Shown here piece after piece: positions 17,234 to 23,801 of a stretch of 27,673 nucleotides of DNA. The position numbers and the translations under genes were made by a program. Every line of letters begins with the position of its first letter. Position 1 is the first letter of the stretch. The notes under the pieces are model-generated. The model had not been told where the DNA came from and did no database searches. It saw nothing but the letters and a program-made list of their open reading frames with translations. The DNA comes from Candidatus Altarchaeales archaeon (GTDB lineage: Archaea; Altiarchaeota; Altiarchaeia; IMC4; SCGC-AAA252-I15). Location: positions 1 through 27,673 of the forward strand of contig WJJK01000356.1 of assembly GCA_014729705.1 (NCBI GenBank). The letters run 5' to 3'.

Positions 17234-17239
17234 ATTTAA
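17234..17239. promoter_or_regulatory. Symmetric TATA box shared by two divergent transporter genes
   Basis: ATTTAA is A/T-rich in both directions and centred at 17236.5. It is 27 bases from the BASS-type ATG (17209) and 26 from the MFS GTG (17263). No other A/T box is seen in the 53-base gap. A palindrome, ATACGTAT (17246-17253), lies between the box and the MFS start. Confidence 0.6.
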
Positions 17240-17262
17240 GGGCGCATACGTATAGGGTTTGC

Positions 17263-18327
17263 GTGAAATCCAAACTCGTTTTTTTCCTGGCTACAGCCGC
17301 AGCCTCCATGAGCTTGTTATTCATACCTCTTATCGCAGAGCAACAGGGGGCAGACAAGATTCAGACCGGATTTATAATAAGCATATACGGATTCATGTCC
17401 TTTGTCTCCTACTACGTGTTCGGGTGGTTAAGCGACACCCGCGGCAGAATATTTCTAATTAGATTGGGGTTGCTGGCCTCCTGCATTGTTTTTCTTATGC
17501 AAATATTTGCTCAAACACCTGCCACCTTATTTATGGTCAGAGGATTGTGCGGTTTGAGTGTTGGCATATACTACAGCTCCCTAGTCATATACGGGCTTGA
17601 GAGGGGGAACAAAGTAGGTAAATACACCTCCTACGAGAGCCTGGGCTTTGCCGCGGGAACCCTGCTTGCGGGAGTAATATCTATCTACTACCAAATATTT
17701 GCTTTAAGCTCTGTTTTCTTTTTCCTCGGCTTCCTGGTTTCACACAGGCTTGAGGAAAAAGGTTTCCATAAAATCAAGGTCCCCCTCCTACCGCTTAACT
17801 TGATTCGCAAAAACATAAGGGTTTACCTTCCCTTCCTGCTGCGGGATGTCTCCGCATTCAGCATCTGGGCTTTCCTGCCGCTTTATTTATCCGGGCTTGG
17901 GGCAGACAACCTATGGATTGGTATACTTTACTTCATAAACACGGGCAGCCAGTTTTTTTTCAAACAAAAACTTGATAGATTCAATTTCAGCAAGCTCTTT
18001 TCAGCAGGTCTTCTAACTTCCTCGATGGTCTTCTTCTCCTACCTGCTGCCGCAAAATCATTTCCACGTGATACCCATACATCTTTTGCTAGGTTTCTCTT
18101 GGGCTACCTTGAGTGTGGGCGCTATTGGTTCCCTAACCTACTCAAACCCGGAGAAAGCCACGGTAGTGGGTTTATTCAGTTCATCTAGAAGCGCTGCAAG
18201 AATAGTGGGCCCTCTTTATTCGGGATTGGTAACGTATTTCTGGGGATTCGACGCCTTGATGATCGGCTCAGGCACCTTAACGCTTATTGCTTTTTCGATT
18301 TATCTCGCTTCAAGAGGCAGGATATAA
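17263..18327 (+). CDS. Major facilitator superfamily transporter
   Basis: Secondary transporter with unknown substrate. The 354-residue product has about 12 predicted transmembrane segments in two halves, split by a charged loop (RLEEKGFHKIKVP). The loop after helix 2 reads GWLSDTRGRIF, the MFS motif A that gates the transporter, and RGLCGLSVGIYYSS resembles helix 4. The GTG start is chosen because the TATA box then lies 26 bases upstream and the product begins with a short basic segment before helix 1 (MKSKLVFFLA). The open frame continues upstream to a TTG at 17215, inside the promoter. The gene is at the short end for MFS proteins. Confidence 0.87.
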   Translation: MKSKLVFFLATAAASMSLLFIPLIAEQQGADKIQTGFIISIYGFMSFVSYYVFGWLSDTRGRIFLIRLGLLASCIVFLMQIFAQTPATLFMVRGLCGLSVGIYYSSLVIYGLERGNKVGKYTSYESLGFAAGTLLAGVISIYYQIFALSSVFFFLGFLVSHRLEEKGFHKIKVPLLPLNLIRKNIRVYLPFLLRDVSAFSIWAFLPLYLSGLGADNLWIGILYFINTGSQFFFKQKLDRFNFSKLFSAGLLTSSMVFFSYLLPQNHFHVIPIHLLLGFSWATLSVGAIGSLTYSNPEKATVVGLFSSSRSAARIVGPLYSGLVTYFWGFDALMIGSGTLTLIAFSIYLASRGRI

Positions 18328-18334
18328 ATATATT
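18321..18334 (+). promoter_or_regulatory. Putative promoter of metV-metF-rdgB
   Basis: GATATAAATATATT directly overlaps the end of the MFS gene. Its centre is 36-40 bases before the metV ATG, predicting a leader of about 10 bases, so metVF-rdgB may be transcribed separately from the MFS gene. Confidence 0.5.
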
Positions 18335-18366
18335 AACCCATAATCTCATTGAATGGCCCATCCACC

Positions 18367-18996
18367 ATGATAATAACCGAATCCAAACCCAAACAGGAAG
18401 TCTTAGAGGAACTCAAAAACCACGAAAAAATTCTTGTATTAGGTTGTGGTAGGTGCGCTACAAGCTGCCAGACGGGCGGGGTGAAACAGGTTTCTGAGAT
18501 GGTTGAGTTATTGCGGGGGAAAGGATATCAACCCGCCTTCGACATGGTTGAAGCTCAATGTGATGAGCGTCTATCTAAAAAAGTGTTACGAGGACACGAG
18601 GACTTCGATTGTGTGCTCTCAATGGCCTGTGGGTCGGGCGCGGCAGCAGTATCCGACCTAGTGGATGCCCCCGTCTACCCTGCCAATAACACGCTTTTTC
18701 TTGGAGTGATAAAACCTAAAGCCGAGTATGAGGAGCGCTGCAGCATGTGCGGGGAATGCATGCTTTCCCTGACCTCTGGGATATGCCCCGTAACCTACTG
18801 CAGCAAAGGCTTACTGCACGGGCCCTGCGGAGGCAGTGCAGAAGGAAGATGCGAAGTCGACCCCCTAAGGGAGTGTGCGTGGGCTCTTATACAGAAAAGG
18901 CTTAAGAAGTTAAACAAAAAACAGAATCTCATAAAAATCCATCAACCACGTAAAACACATCAAATACATAAGCCCAGAAGATTCAAAAGAAAATGA
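18367..18996 (+). CDS. metV: MetV-like protein (methylenetetrahydrofolate reductase C-terminal family)
   Basis: Cysteine-rich partner of MetF, known from the MetVF methylenetetrahydrofolate reductase of acetogens. The 209-residue product has an N-terminal CGRCATSC (Cys27, Cys30, Cys34) and a C-terminal cluster region with CSMCGEC (125-131), CP(V)TYC (140-145), LLHGPCGG (149-156) and further cysteines at 162 and 170, typical of the family and suited to metal or Fe-S binding. The last 30 residues are very basic (Lys/Arg/His), beyond the family core. The ATG at 18367 is chosen over an upstream TTG (18349). Its stop overlaps the metF start (ATGA). Confidence 0.88.
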   Translation: MIITESKPKQEVLEELKNHEKILVLGCGRCATSCQTGGVKQVSEMVELLRGKGYQPAFDMVEAQCDERLSKKVLRGHEDFDCVLSMACGSGAAAVSDLVDAPVYPANNTLFLGVIKPKAEYEERCSMCGECMLSLTSGICPVTYCSKGLLHGPCGGSAEGRCEVDPLRECAWALIQKRLKKLNKKQNLIKIHQPRKTHQIHKPRRFKRK

Positions 18997-19862
18997 ATTT
19001 CAAGGAGAAAATAACTTCAAACCAATTCGTGGTGACCGGAGAGATCGCGCCCCAGAAGGGTGTTGACACCTCGCCCGTCGTCTCCGCCATGAATCTTTTG
19101 CGTGACCACGTAGACGCCGTGAACGTCACAGACAACCAGAACGCCTGCGTTAGACTGAGTTCGCTTTCAGCCTGCCGGATTCTAATCGACAACGACGTTG
19201 AACCCATCTTCCAGCTGACCTGCAGGGACCGAAACCGCATAGCGCTTCAATCCGACCTCATGGGCGCATGGGTTCTAGGCGTAAGAAACGTCTTGATCCT
19301 ATCAGGCGACCACCCCGCCTCAGGGGACCACCCCAGCGCTAAACCAGTATACGACCTTGACTCCATACAGCTTCTGGGTCTTGTGAACAACCTAAACAAC
19401 GGAGTTGACCTTGAAGGCAACCTACTCAACAACCCCACAGGATTCTTTATGGGTGCTGCGGCTAACCCCGGGGCAGACGACATTGAGTCTGAGGTAAGCC
19501 GGCTTGAAAAAAAGAAAAATCAAGGCGCATGCTTCCTCCAAACCCAAGTAGTCTACGACGTCGACGGGTTCAAGAAATTCCTAAAGGCGATAAAGCCCCT
19601 CAACATCAGCGTCCTAGCAGGTATAGTGCCCCTTAAATCCGCGGGGATGGCGCGTTTTATGAACGAAAACCTGCCTGGAGTCAAAGTTCCAGGGGAACTT
19701 ATCTCGGAACTTGAGACTGCAAGGGACCCGGTTGGTGTGGGCGTGAACCAGGCAGCCCGGATAATCAGGGAAATAAAGCCCTATTGCCAAGGCATCCACG
19801 TGATGGCGTTGGGGGCTGAAAAACAAGTCCCAAAACTGTTGCGTGAGGCGGGCCTTAGATGA
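18993..19862 (+). CDS. metF: Methylenetetrahydrofolate reductase
   Basis: TIM-barrel flavoprotein reducing 5,10-methylene-THF to 5-methyl-THF. The 289-residue product shows the family pattern: FVVTGEIAPQKG at strand 1 (with the catalytic glutamate), DAVNVTDNQ at strand 2, PIFQLTCRDRNR at strand 3, VLILSGDHP at strand 4, FFMGAAANPG, FLQTQVVYD, and VLAGIVPLKS near the end. Using a folate-type reductase rather than an F420-dependent Mer suggests a folate-linked C1 pathway, possibly the methyl branch of Wood-Ljungdahl carbon fixation; this is inference. It overlaps metV by four bases and rdgB by four. Confidence 0.93.
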   Translation: MNFKEKITSNQFVVTGEIAPQKGVDTSPVVSAMNLLRDHVDAVNVTDNQNACVRLSSLSACRILIDNDVEPIFQLTCRDRNRIALQSDLMGAWVLGVRNVLILSGDHPASGDHPSAKPVYDLDSIQLLGLVNNLNNGVDLEGNLLNNPTGFFMGAAANPGADDIESEVSRLEKKKNQGACFLQTQVVYDVDGFKKFLKAIKPLNISVLAGIVPLKSAGMARFMNENLPGVKVPGELISELETARDPVGVGVNQAARIIREIKPYCQGIHVMALGAEKQVPKLLREAGLR

Positions 19863-20413
19863 AAATATTTTTCGCCACCTCAAATAAACATAAAGTCGAA
19901 GAATCCAACGAGATAGCAAGGGCTTTAGACCTTTATTTCGAGCAAATCAACTCCCCTTACCCTGAGATACGGTCAGAAGATGTCTCTGAGGTTGCCGAGG
20001 CCGGCGCTCAATACGTATACAACAGGGTAGGGAAACCGGTTGTAGTTGAGGATTCAGGATTATACGTGGATGCTTTATCCGGGTTTCCGGGGGCCTACAG
20101 CAGCATGGTTTTAAGTAAAATAGGTTTGAAGGGGATACTATCCCTTATGTTGGGGGAGAGCCAAAGAAGCGCGCACTTCAAATCATCCATCGCCTACGCA
20201 GACGGGCACGGTGTGAAGGTTTTTTCAGGGGAGGTTCAAGGTGAAATAACCCCAAGGATATTGGGGGATAAGGGCTTTGGATATGATCCGATATTCAGGC
20301 CCCTGGGTTGGGATAAAACCTTCGCCCAGGATCCGGTTAAAAAAAACCAGGTGAGTCACAGAAAAAAAGCCGTGAAAACCCTGTCTACTCACCTACTGAG
20401 TAAGCGGGGTTGA
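19859..20413 (+). CDS. XTP/dITP diphosphatase (RdgB/HAM1 family)
   Basis: House-cleaning enzyme that hydrolyses the triphosphates of deaminated purines (dITP, XTP) to monophosphates. The 184-residue product has SNKHK (8-12), VVEDSGLYVDALSGFPGAYS with the catalytic aspartate, GFGYDPIF and SHRKKAV, all family motifs. The stretch before SHRKKA reads FAQDPVKKNQV rather than the common FAEM-type sequence, a minor variant. It is coupled to metF by a four-base overlap, which may link C1/purine metabolism to purine-pool repair. Its end overlaps the convergent gene by 21 bases. Confidence 0.94.
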   Translation: MKIFFATSNKHKVEESNEIARALDLYFEQINSPYPEIRSEDVSEVAEAGAQYVYNRVGKPVVVEDSGLYVDALSGFPGAYSSMVLSKIGLKGILSLMLGESQRSAHFKSSIAYADGHGVKVFSGEVQGEITPRILGDKGFGYDPIFRPLGWDKTFAQDPVKKNQVSHRKKAVKTLSTHLLSKRG

Positions 20414-20980
20414 ATTAGAGTTAGGTTGGGTTACAGCAAACCCTAAAAGCGAGAGCGCATCCCCGTCTTTCCTCTGATACAAAAGAGCGTTCACATTATC
20501 CTCCTCCGACAGGTTCATGCCGTATATGATGGCTTGACCGAAGCTGGTTTCACCCACATAAAGTTGATATAATCTTTTGCCTTCAGGCAAAATCAGCTGT
20601 TTACCCAGTGTTTCAAGCGCCTGATCCGGATTCGGGGTGTAGAATATGAATACGGTGTAGGCGTTGCTTGACTCAAGCTCGACGTCGGTGACGTGGCTGT
20701 AGTTTCCTGAAAGGATTCTTAAAACGTCGTCTGAATCAAGGGCTTGCGGGTTCTCCACGTAGGCTGCCACCTGCCGCAGCCTTCTTTGCACCGTCACCTC
20801 ACCCAAACCCTCAAGGGCCTGCACCTCAACGAAACGAATCGGGTATTCCCGCGACTGATCCTTTGAGGGGGCTTCAGGTTGGCGTAACCCGAAAAAAAGC
20901 CCCGAAAAAAGCATTAACCCCGCAACCAGGACTATGACGTATTTTTGAAAACCTTTTTTTCTACGCTTTTTCCTAGGCAT
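20393..20980 (-). CDS. Unrecognised membrane-anchored protein
   Basis: I do not recognise this family. The 195-residue product starts with a strongly basic segment (MPRKKRRKKGFQK), then one hydrophobic helix (about 14-33, VIVLVAGLMLFSGLFFGL), then a soluble domain of about 160 residues, probably outside the cell. The domain has mixed alpha/beta character, a segment TVFIFYTPNPDQAL and no cysteines or evident catalytic motif. The ATG at 20980 has a TATAAAA box 27 bases upstream, so I prefer it to the longer frame opening at 21046, which would cross the promoter. It is divergent from the FKBP gene with a palindrome between their TATA boxes. Confidence 0.75.
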   Translation of the reverse strand: MPRKKRRKKGFQKYVIVLVAGLMLFSGLFFGLRQPEAPSKDQSREYPIRFVEVQALEGLGEVTVQRRLRQVAAYVENPQALDSDDVLRILSGNYSHVTDVELESSNAYTVFIFYTPNPDQALETLGKQLILPEGKRLYQLYVGETSFGQAIIYGMNLSEEDNVNALLYQRKDGDALSLLGFAVTQPNSNSTPLTQ

Positions 20981-21002
20981 TTTATGTAATAGGTTTATGG
21001 TG

Positions 21003-21028
21003 TTTTTATAAGACGTCTGTTTATAATA
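21003..21028. promoter_or_regulatory. Divergent promoters with a central palindrome
   Basis: The minus-strand TATA box TTATAAAAA (about 21003-21010) is 27 bases before the anchored-protein ATG. The plus-strand box TTTATAATA (21020-21028) is about 22 bases before the FKBP ATG at 21046. Between them is the perfect 8-base palindrome AGACGTCT (21011-21018), placed where one regulator could block both promoters. Confidence 0.55.
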
Positions 21029-21045
21029 AAACTCGCATTCACGCA

Positions 21046-21768
21046 ATGGTTGGATTGGAAATGGATTTCATAAAAATCAGCTACACAGGAAAAATAAAGG
21101 ACGGACAAGTATTTGACACCACAAGCGACGAGGTCGCGAAAAAAGAGGATATCCACGACCCCCAGAGAATCTATAAGCCTTTAGCTGTTGTTGTAGGCGA
21201 AAGACAGGTTATCGAGGGCCTTGACGAGGCGCTTGCAGAAATGAAGGTAGGCGATCAGAGGGAAGTTGAAATACCCCCGGAGAAGGCCTACGGCAAACGC
21301 GACCCCGCTCAAGTGAGACTCGTACCGCTTAAAGTGTTTAAGAAACAGAATATGACGCCGGTGCCTGGCATGCCCGTTGAATTAGATGGACAGAGGGCTA
21401 GGATACAAACAGTGTCTGGGGGCAGGGTCCGCGTTGACTTCAACCATGAGTTAGCGGATAAAACCCTGATCTTCGACGTTAAAGTCGAGGAGAAGGCGGA
21501 TTCCGACAAGAAGAAGGCCGAGTTTTTAGTGGAGAAAAGCTTCAACTCCCTTGAAGACTTCATCGTGGACTACTCAAAGAAAACCCTTAAAGTAAGCATC
21601 CCCCAGAAGGCTTATCAAGATCGAAACCTTCTTGTGCGAAAAGCGTCGCTGGCGGCTGAAGCCTATAAATATCTTGGCGCAGACGAAGTCGTATTCGAAG
21701 AAGTCTGGAGGAATCCCGAGAAAAAAGACGCTGAAAACAAAAAGGATTCAAAGGGAAAAAACAATTAG
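21046..21768 (+). CDS. FKBP-type peptidyl-prolyl cis-trans isomerase, long archaeal (SlyD-like) form
   Basis: Protein-folding enzyme and chaperone that isomerises X-Pro bonds. The 240-residue product begins with the FKBP domain (ISYTGKIKDGQVFDTT), which is interrupted by the insert-in-flap chaperone domain: PPEKAYGKRDPAQVR leads into it and VDFNHELADKTLIFDVKVEE closes it. A C-terminal domain of about 90 residues follows, as in long archaeal FKBPs, ending in a charged Lys/Asp/Glu tail. The ATG at 21046 matches the N-terminal length of archaeal relatives; an ATG at 21061 is a possible alternative. The stop codon directly abuts the dph2-like ATG, so the two share a transcript. Confidence 0.94.
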   Translation: MVGLEMDFIKISYTGKIKDGQVFDTTSDEVAKKEDIHDPQRIYKPLAVVVGERQVIEGLDEALAEMKVGDQREVEIPPEKAYGKRDPAQVRLVPLKVFKKQNMTPVPGMPVELDGQRARIQTVSGGRVRVDFNHELADKTLIFDVKVEEKADSDKKKAEFLVEKSFNSLEDFIVDYSKKTLKVSIPQKAYQDRNLLVRKASLAAEAYKYLGADEVVFEEVWRNPEKKDAENKKDSKGKNN

Positions 21769-22425
21769 ATGGAAAAACTTTTCATACCCGTTGACTTCAT
21801 AGAATCCTCCGAAAAACTTTTGGAGGAAAACCTGGATAGGCTTCGGGGTATCACCGACGTTGGAGTGGCCTACACAGCCCAACACCGACGTGATTTACCT
21901 GAACTAGTGCGTGTCCTTGAAACCTCCGGCTTCAGGGTTCCCGCGGCATCCCAAATACTTGGCTGTGATAGAAGCGGTGTTTTAGCCGGGAAAAACAAGC
22001 TGGATGCGATTATTTTCGTTGGATCAGGTTTCTTTCACCCGGTATTGCTGAAACTTGAATCCAGTCTGCCGGTTTACCTACTCAACCCACACTCAAAATC
22101 CTTTGACGAAGTAAGTCAGGCGGAGGTGGATGACTACCTCCTACAACGGAAAAGAAACCTGGGTAAAGCAGCGGGGTCAAAGGTATTCGGTGTATTGGTT
22201 TCAACCAAAACCAGTCAATTCAACCTGGAAACAGCCTTTAAGATAAGAAACCACTTAATTGCCGCTAAAAAGAAGGCCTACATTTTTGCAGCAGACAACC
22301 TAACCCCCTTAAACCTCGACTCTTTTAAGGTGGATTGCTGGATTAACACCGCCTGCCCCAGGATATGTGAAGACGAATTCAGAAAACCCGTAATCGGGGT
22401 GGAAGAGTTCCATGAATTATTCTAG
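21769..22425 (+). CDS. dph2: Diphthamide synthesis protein Dph2, shortened (domains 2-3 only)
   Basis: Dph2 is the non-classical radical-SAM enzyme that starts diphthamide formation on the histidine of elongation factor aEF2. This product has 218 residues against roughly 340 in typical archaeal Dph2. It aligns from the end of domain 1 onward: TAQHRRDL (36-43), QILGCDRSG (62-70, second cluster cysteine Cys66), FVGSGFFHP (83-91), FGVLVSTK (140-147) and INTACPRI (192-199, third cluster cysteine Cys196). The first domain, with the first cluster cysteine, is absent, and the preceding gene ends one base before the ATG, so it is not hidden upstream. Extra cysteines at 190 and 200 flank Cys196. It may work with a separately encoded domain 1. 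Confidence 0.85.
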   Translation: MEKLFIPVDFIESSEKLLEENLDRLRGITDVGVAYTAQHRRDLPELVRVLETSGFRVPAASQILGCDRSGVLAGKNKLDAIIFVGSGFFHPVLLKLESSLPVYLLNPHSKSFDEVSQAEVDDYLLQRKRNLGKAAGSKVFGVLVSTKTSQFNLETAFKIRNHLIAAKKKAYIFAADNLTPLNLDSFKVDCWINTACPRICEDEFRKPVIGVEEFHELF

Positions 22426-22869
22426 ATTTATCCCATGGTTTTCCTTCACAACATTCAAAACCACCATGGTGTAGGTCCTATCCACGTTTGATATGGCGGT
22501 TAATTTTTTGACCAACGTATTCAGTTGACTTCGATCCTTGAATTTAGCGACCACCACAGCATCATATTCCCCTGTGACGTCGTATACTGCGGAGACGTTT
22601 TCTTCTTCAGAGATTTTCTCCTCAATCTCAGGCAGATGACCTCCCTTGACGATGACCCCGATCAATGCGGTTAAATCATATCCTAGTTTAGCGTAGTCTA
22701 TGTCTGCGATGAAGCCCCTGAGAACCCCCGCCTCCCTGAGTTTATTCACCCGGTTGTATATGGTTCCCTCCGCCACCGACAACTCTTCTGCCATGTCTCT
22801 GAAGCTTTTTCGGGCGTCGTCTTTGAGTTTCTCAAGGATTCTCACATCAAGATCATCAATCTTCCCCAT
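22417..22869 (-). CDS. Lrp/AsnC-family transcriptional regulator
   Basis: DNA-binding regulator of the feast/famine family. The 150-residue product has an N-terminal winged helix-turn-helix (about 5-50: LDVRILEKLKDDARKSF, then SVAEGTIYNRVNKLRE) and a C-terminal RAM effector domain (about 65-145, with VTGEYDAVVVAKF). A TATA box lies 26 bases before the ATG, and two palindromes follow upstream toward nadE, suggesting autoregulation and control of nadE. The effector is unknown. Its end overlaps the convergent dph2-like gene by nine bases. Confidence 0.94.
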   Translation of the reverse strand: MGKIDDLDVRILEKLKDDARKSFRDMAEELSVAEGTIYNRVNKLREAGVLRGFIADIDYAKLGYDLTALIGVIVKGGHLPEIEEKISEEENVSAVYDVTGEYDAVVVAKFKDRSQLNTLVKKLTAISNVDRTYTMVVLNVVKENHGINLE

Positions 22870-22898
22870 AACTATCTATTTATTGTCTGGCATAAAAA

Positions 22899-22917
22899 AT
22901 GTTGAAAAACCCAACAT
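22899..22917. repeat. Inverted repeat next to the lrp TATA box (candidate Lrp operator)
   Basis: ATGTTG-7 bases-CAACAT, a perfect 6-base inverted repeat spanning 19 bases. It touches the upstream side of the lrp TATA box, where a bound regulator could block or recruit TBP/TFB. Confidence 0.5.
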
Positions 22918-22924
22918 ACCTTTT

Positions 22925-22939
22925 TTTTCCTGAGGAAAA
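22925..22939. repeat. Perfect 15-base palindrome next to the nadE TATA box (candidate Lrp operator)
   Basis: TTTTCCT-G-AGGAAAA, 7-base arms around one central base. The size suits an Lrp-family dimer. It ends four bases before the nadE TATA core, at the position of the BRE. Its centre is 24 bases from the centre of the other repeat. The left arm is part of a run of eight T. Confidence 0.5.
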
Positions 22940-22968
22940 TACTTATATCCTGCTTCAAATACATTCTT

Positions 22969-23772
22969 ATGTTGCTTGAGGAAATTAAGCTCTCCAAACA
23001 GACGTTGGAGAAGACCACCCAAAAAATCACGCAGGGACTGAAAACCCACATAAAACAGTCCCACTCACAAGGATTTATTGTGGGTTTGTCAGGCGGAATA
23101 GATTCCGCTGTCACAGCGACCCTCATCTCAAAAGCCAAAATCAACCAAAAAGCCTTAATCTTACCCGAAGAAAACACGCCTGACGGGGATGTGGAGGACG
23201 CAATAAACCTAGCAGAGAAACTTCGCATAAAATACCACGTGATAGACATAAGCCAACCGCTAAACTCAGTATCCGAGGCCTTCCCCTGGGGGGATTTCCC
23301 AAAGAAAACCCCAAACACCTGGGGAAACGTTAAACCCCGTATCCGCATGACTTTTTTCTATCTCGCAGCTAACCTTGGAGACTACCTTGTCGCGGGAACG
23401 GGGAACAAAACCGAACTGCTTCTTGGATACTTCACTAAACACGGTGACGGGGCCTCAGACATTCTGCCTATCGGGGAGCTATACAAGATGCGGGTTTTCC
23501 AGCTGGCAAGGTTTCTCAAGCTCGACCAATGTTTCCTAGATAAAACCCCCACAGCAGGTCTTTGGCCCAAACAAACCGACGAAAAAGAGCTTGGCTTAGA
23601 CTATGAAACCCTAGACAGCCTGCTTTATCTTTTGACTGAACAGTGGTGCACACCGCAGGAGGCCGCAGATAAACTCGGCTTAGATAAGGCTGACGCCCGG
23701 GGAATCGCGAGAAAAATCCAGTTAAACCGCCATAAACTTGAGCCAACCCACATAGTGCCAGTGTTCGACTAA
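22969..23772 (+). CDS. nadE: NH3-dependent NAD+ synthetase
   Basis: Final step of NAD synthesis: deamido-NAD plus ATP and ammonia gives NAD. The 267-residue product has the PP-loop SGGIDSA (41-47), LPEENTPDGDVEDA (64-77), a GTGNKTELLLGY motif and the HGDGASDILPIGELYK segment. The glutaminase domain is absent, so it uses free ammonia. The start is the ATG about 24 bases after the TATA core. It is divergent from lrp, with palindromes between. Downstream, the dehydrogenase gene has its own TATA box. Confidence 0.95.
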   Translation: MLLEEIKLSKQTLEKTTQKITQGLKTHIKQSHSQGFIVGLSGGIDSAVTATLISKAKINQKALILPEENTPDGDVEDAINLAEKLRIKYHVIDISQPLNSVSEAFPWGDFPKKTPNTWGNVKPRIRMTFFYLAANLGDYLVAGTGNKTELLLGYFTKHGDGASDILPIGELYKMRVFQLARFLKLDQCFLDKTPTAGLWPKQTDEKELGLDYETLDSLLYLLTEQWCTPQEAADKLGLDKADARGIARKIQLNRHKLEPTHIVPVFD

Positions 23773-23773
23773 A

Positions 23774-23781
23774 TTTATTTA
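23774..23781 (+). promoter_or_regulatory. Putative promoter of the nucleotide-sugar dehydrogenase
   Basis: TTTATTTA, centred about 24 bases before the ATG at 23802, within the 29-base gap after nadE. It would give a leaderless transcript. Confidence 0.5.
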
Positions 23782-23801
23782 AAAAAACCAATTTATTTGT
23801 C

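Larger units (their letters stand above)
22891..22948. promoter_or_regulatory. lrp / nadE divergent promoter region
   Basis: The minus-strand TATA box (ATTTTTTATG, 22891-22900) is 26 bases before lrp. The plus-strand box TTATAT (22943-22948) is about 24 bases before nadE. Both transcripts would be leaderless. Two inverted repeats fill the space between the boxes. Confidence 0.65.

Noticed and set aside
22921..22928. Run of eight T as a terminator for plus-strand transcripts
   Set aside because: The nearest plus-strand gene ends about 500 bases earlier, opposite lrp. The run is better explained as the left arm of the palindrome beside the nadE promoter, though termination of dph2 read-through cannot be excluded.
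22872..23348. Minus-strand open frame of about 158 codons across the lrp-nadE promoter and the nadE start
   Set aside because: It would run through two TATA boxes and both palindromes and opposite the NadE PP-loop. The product looks like no protein family, so it is treated as chance.
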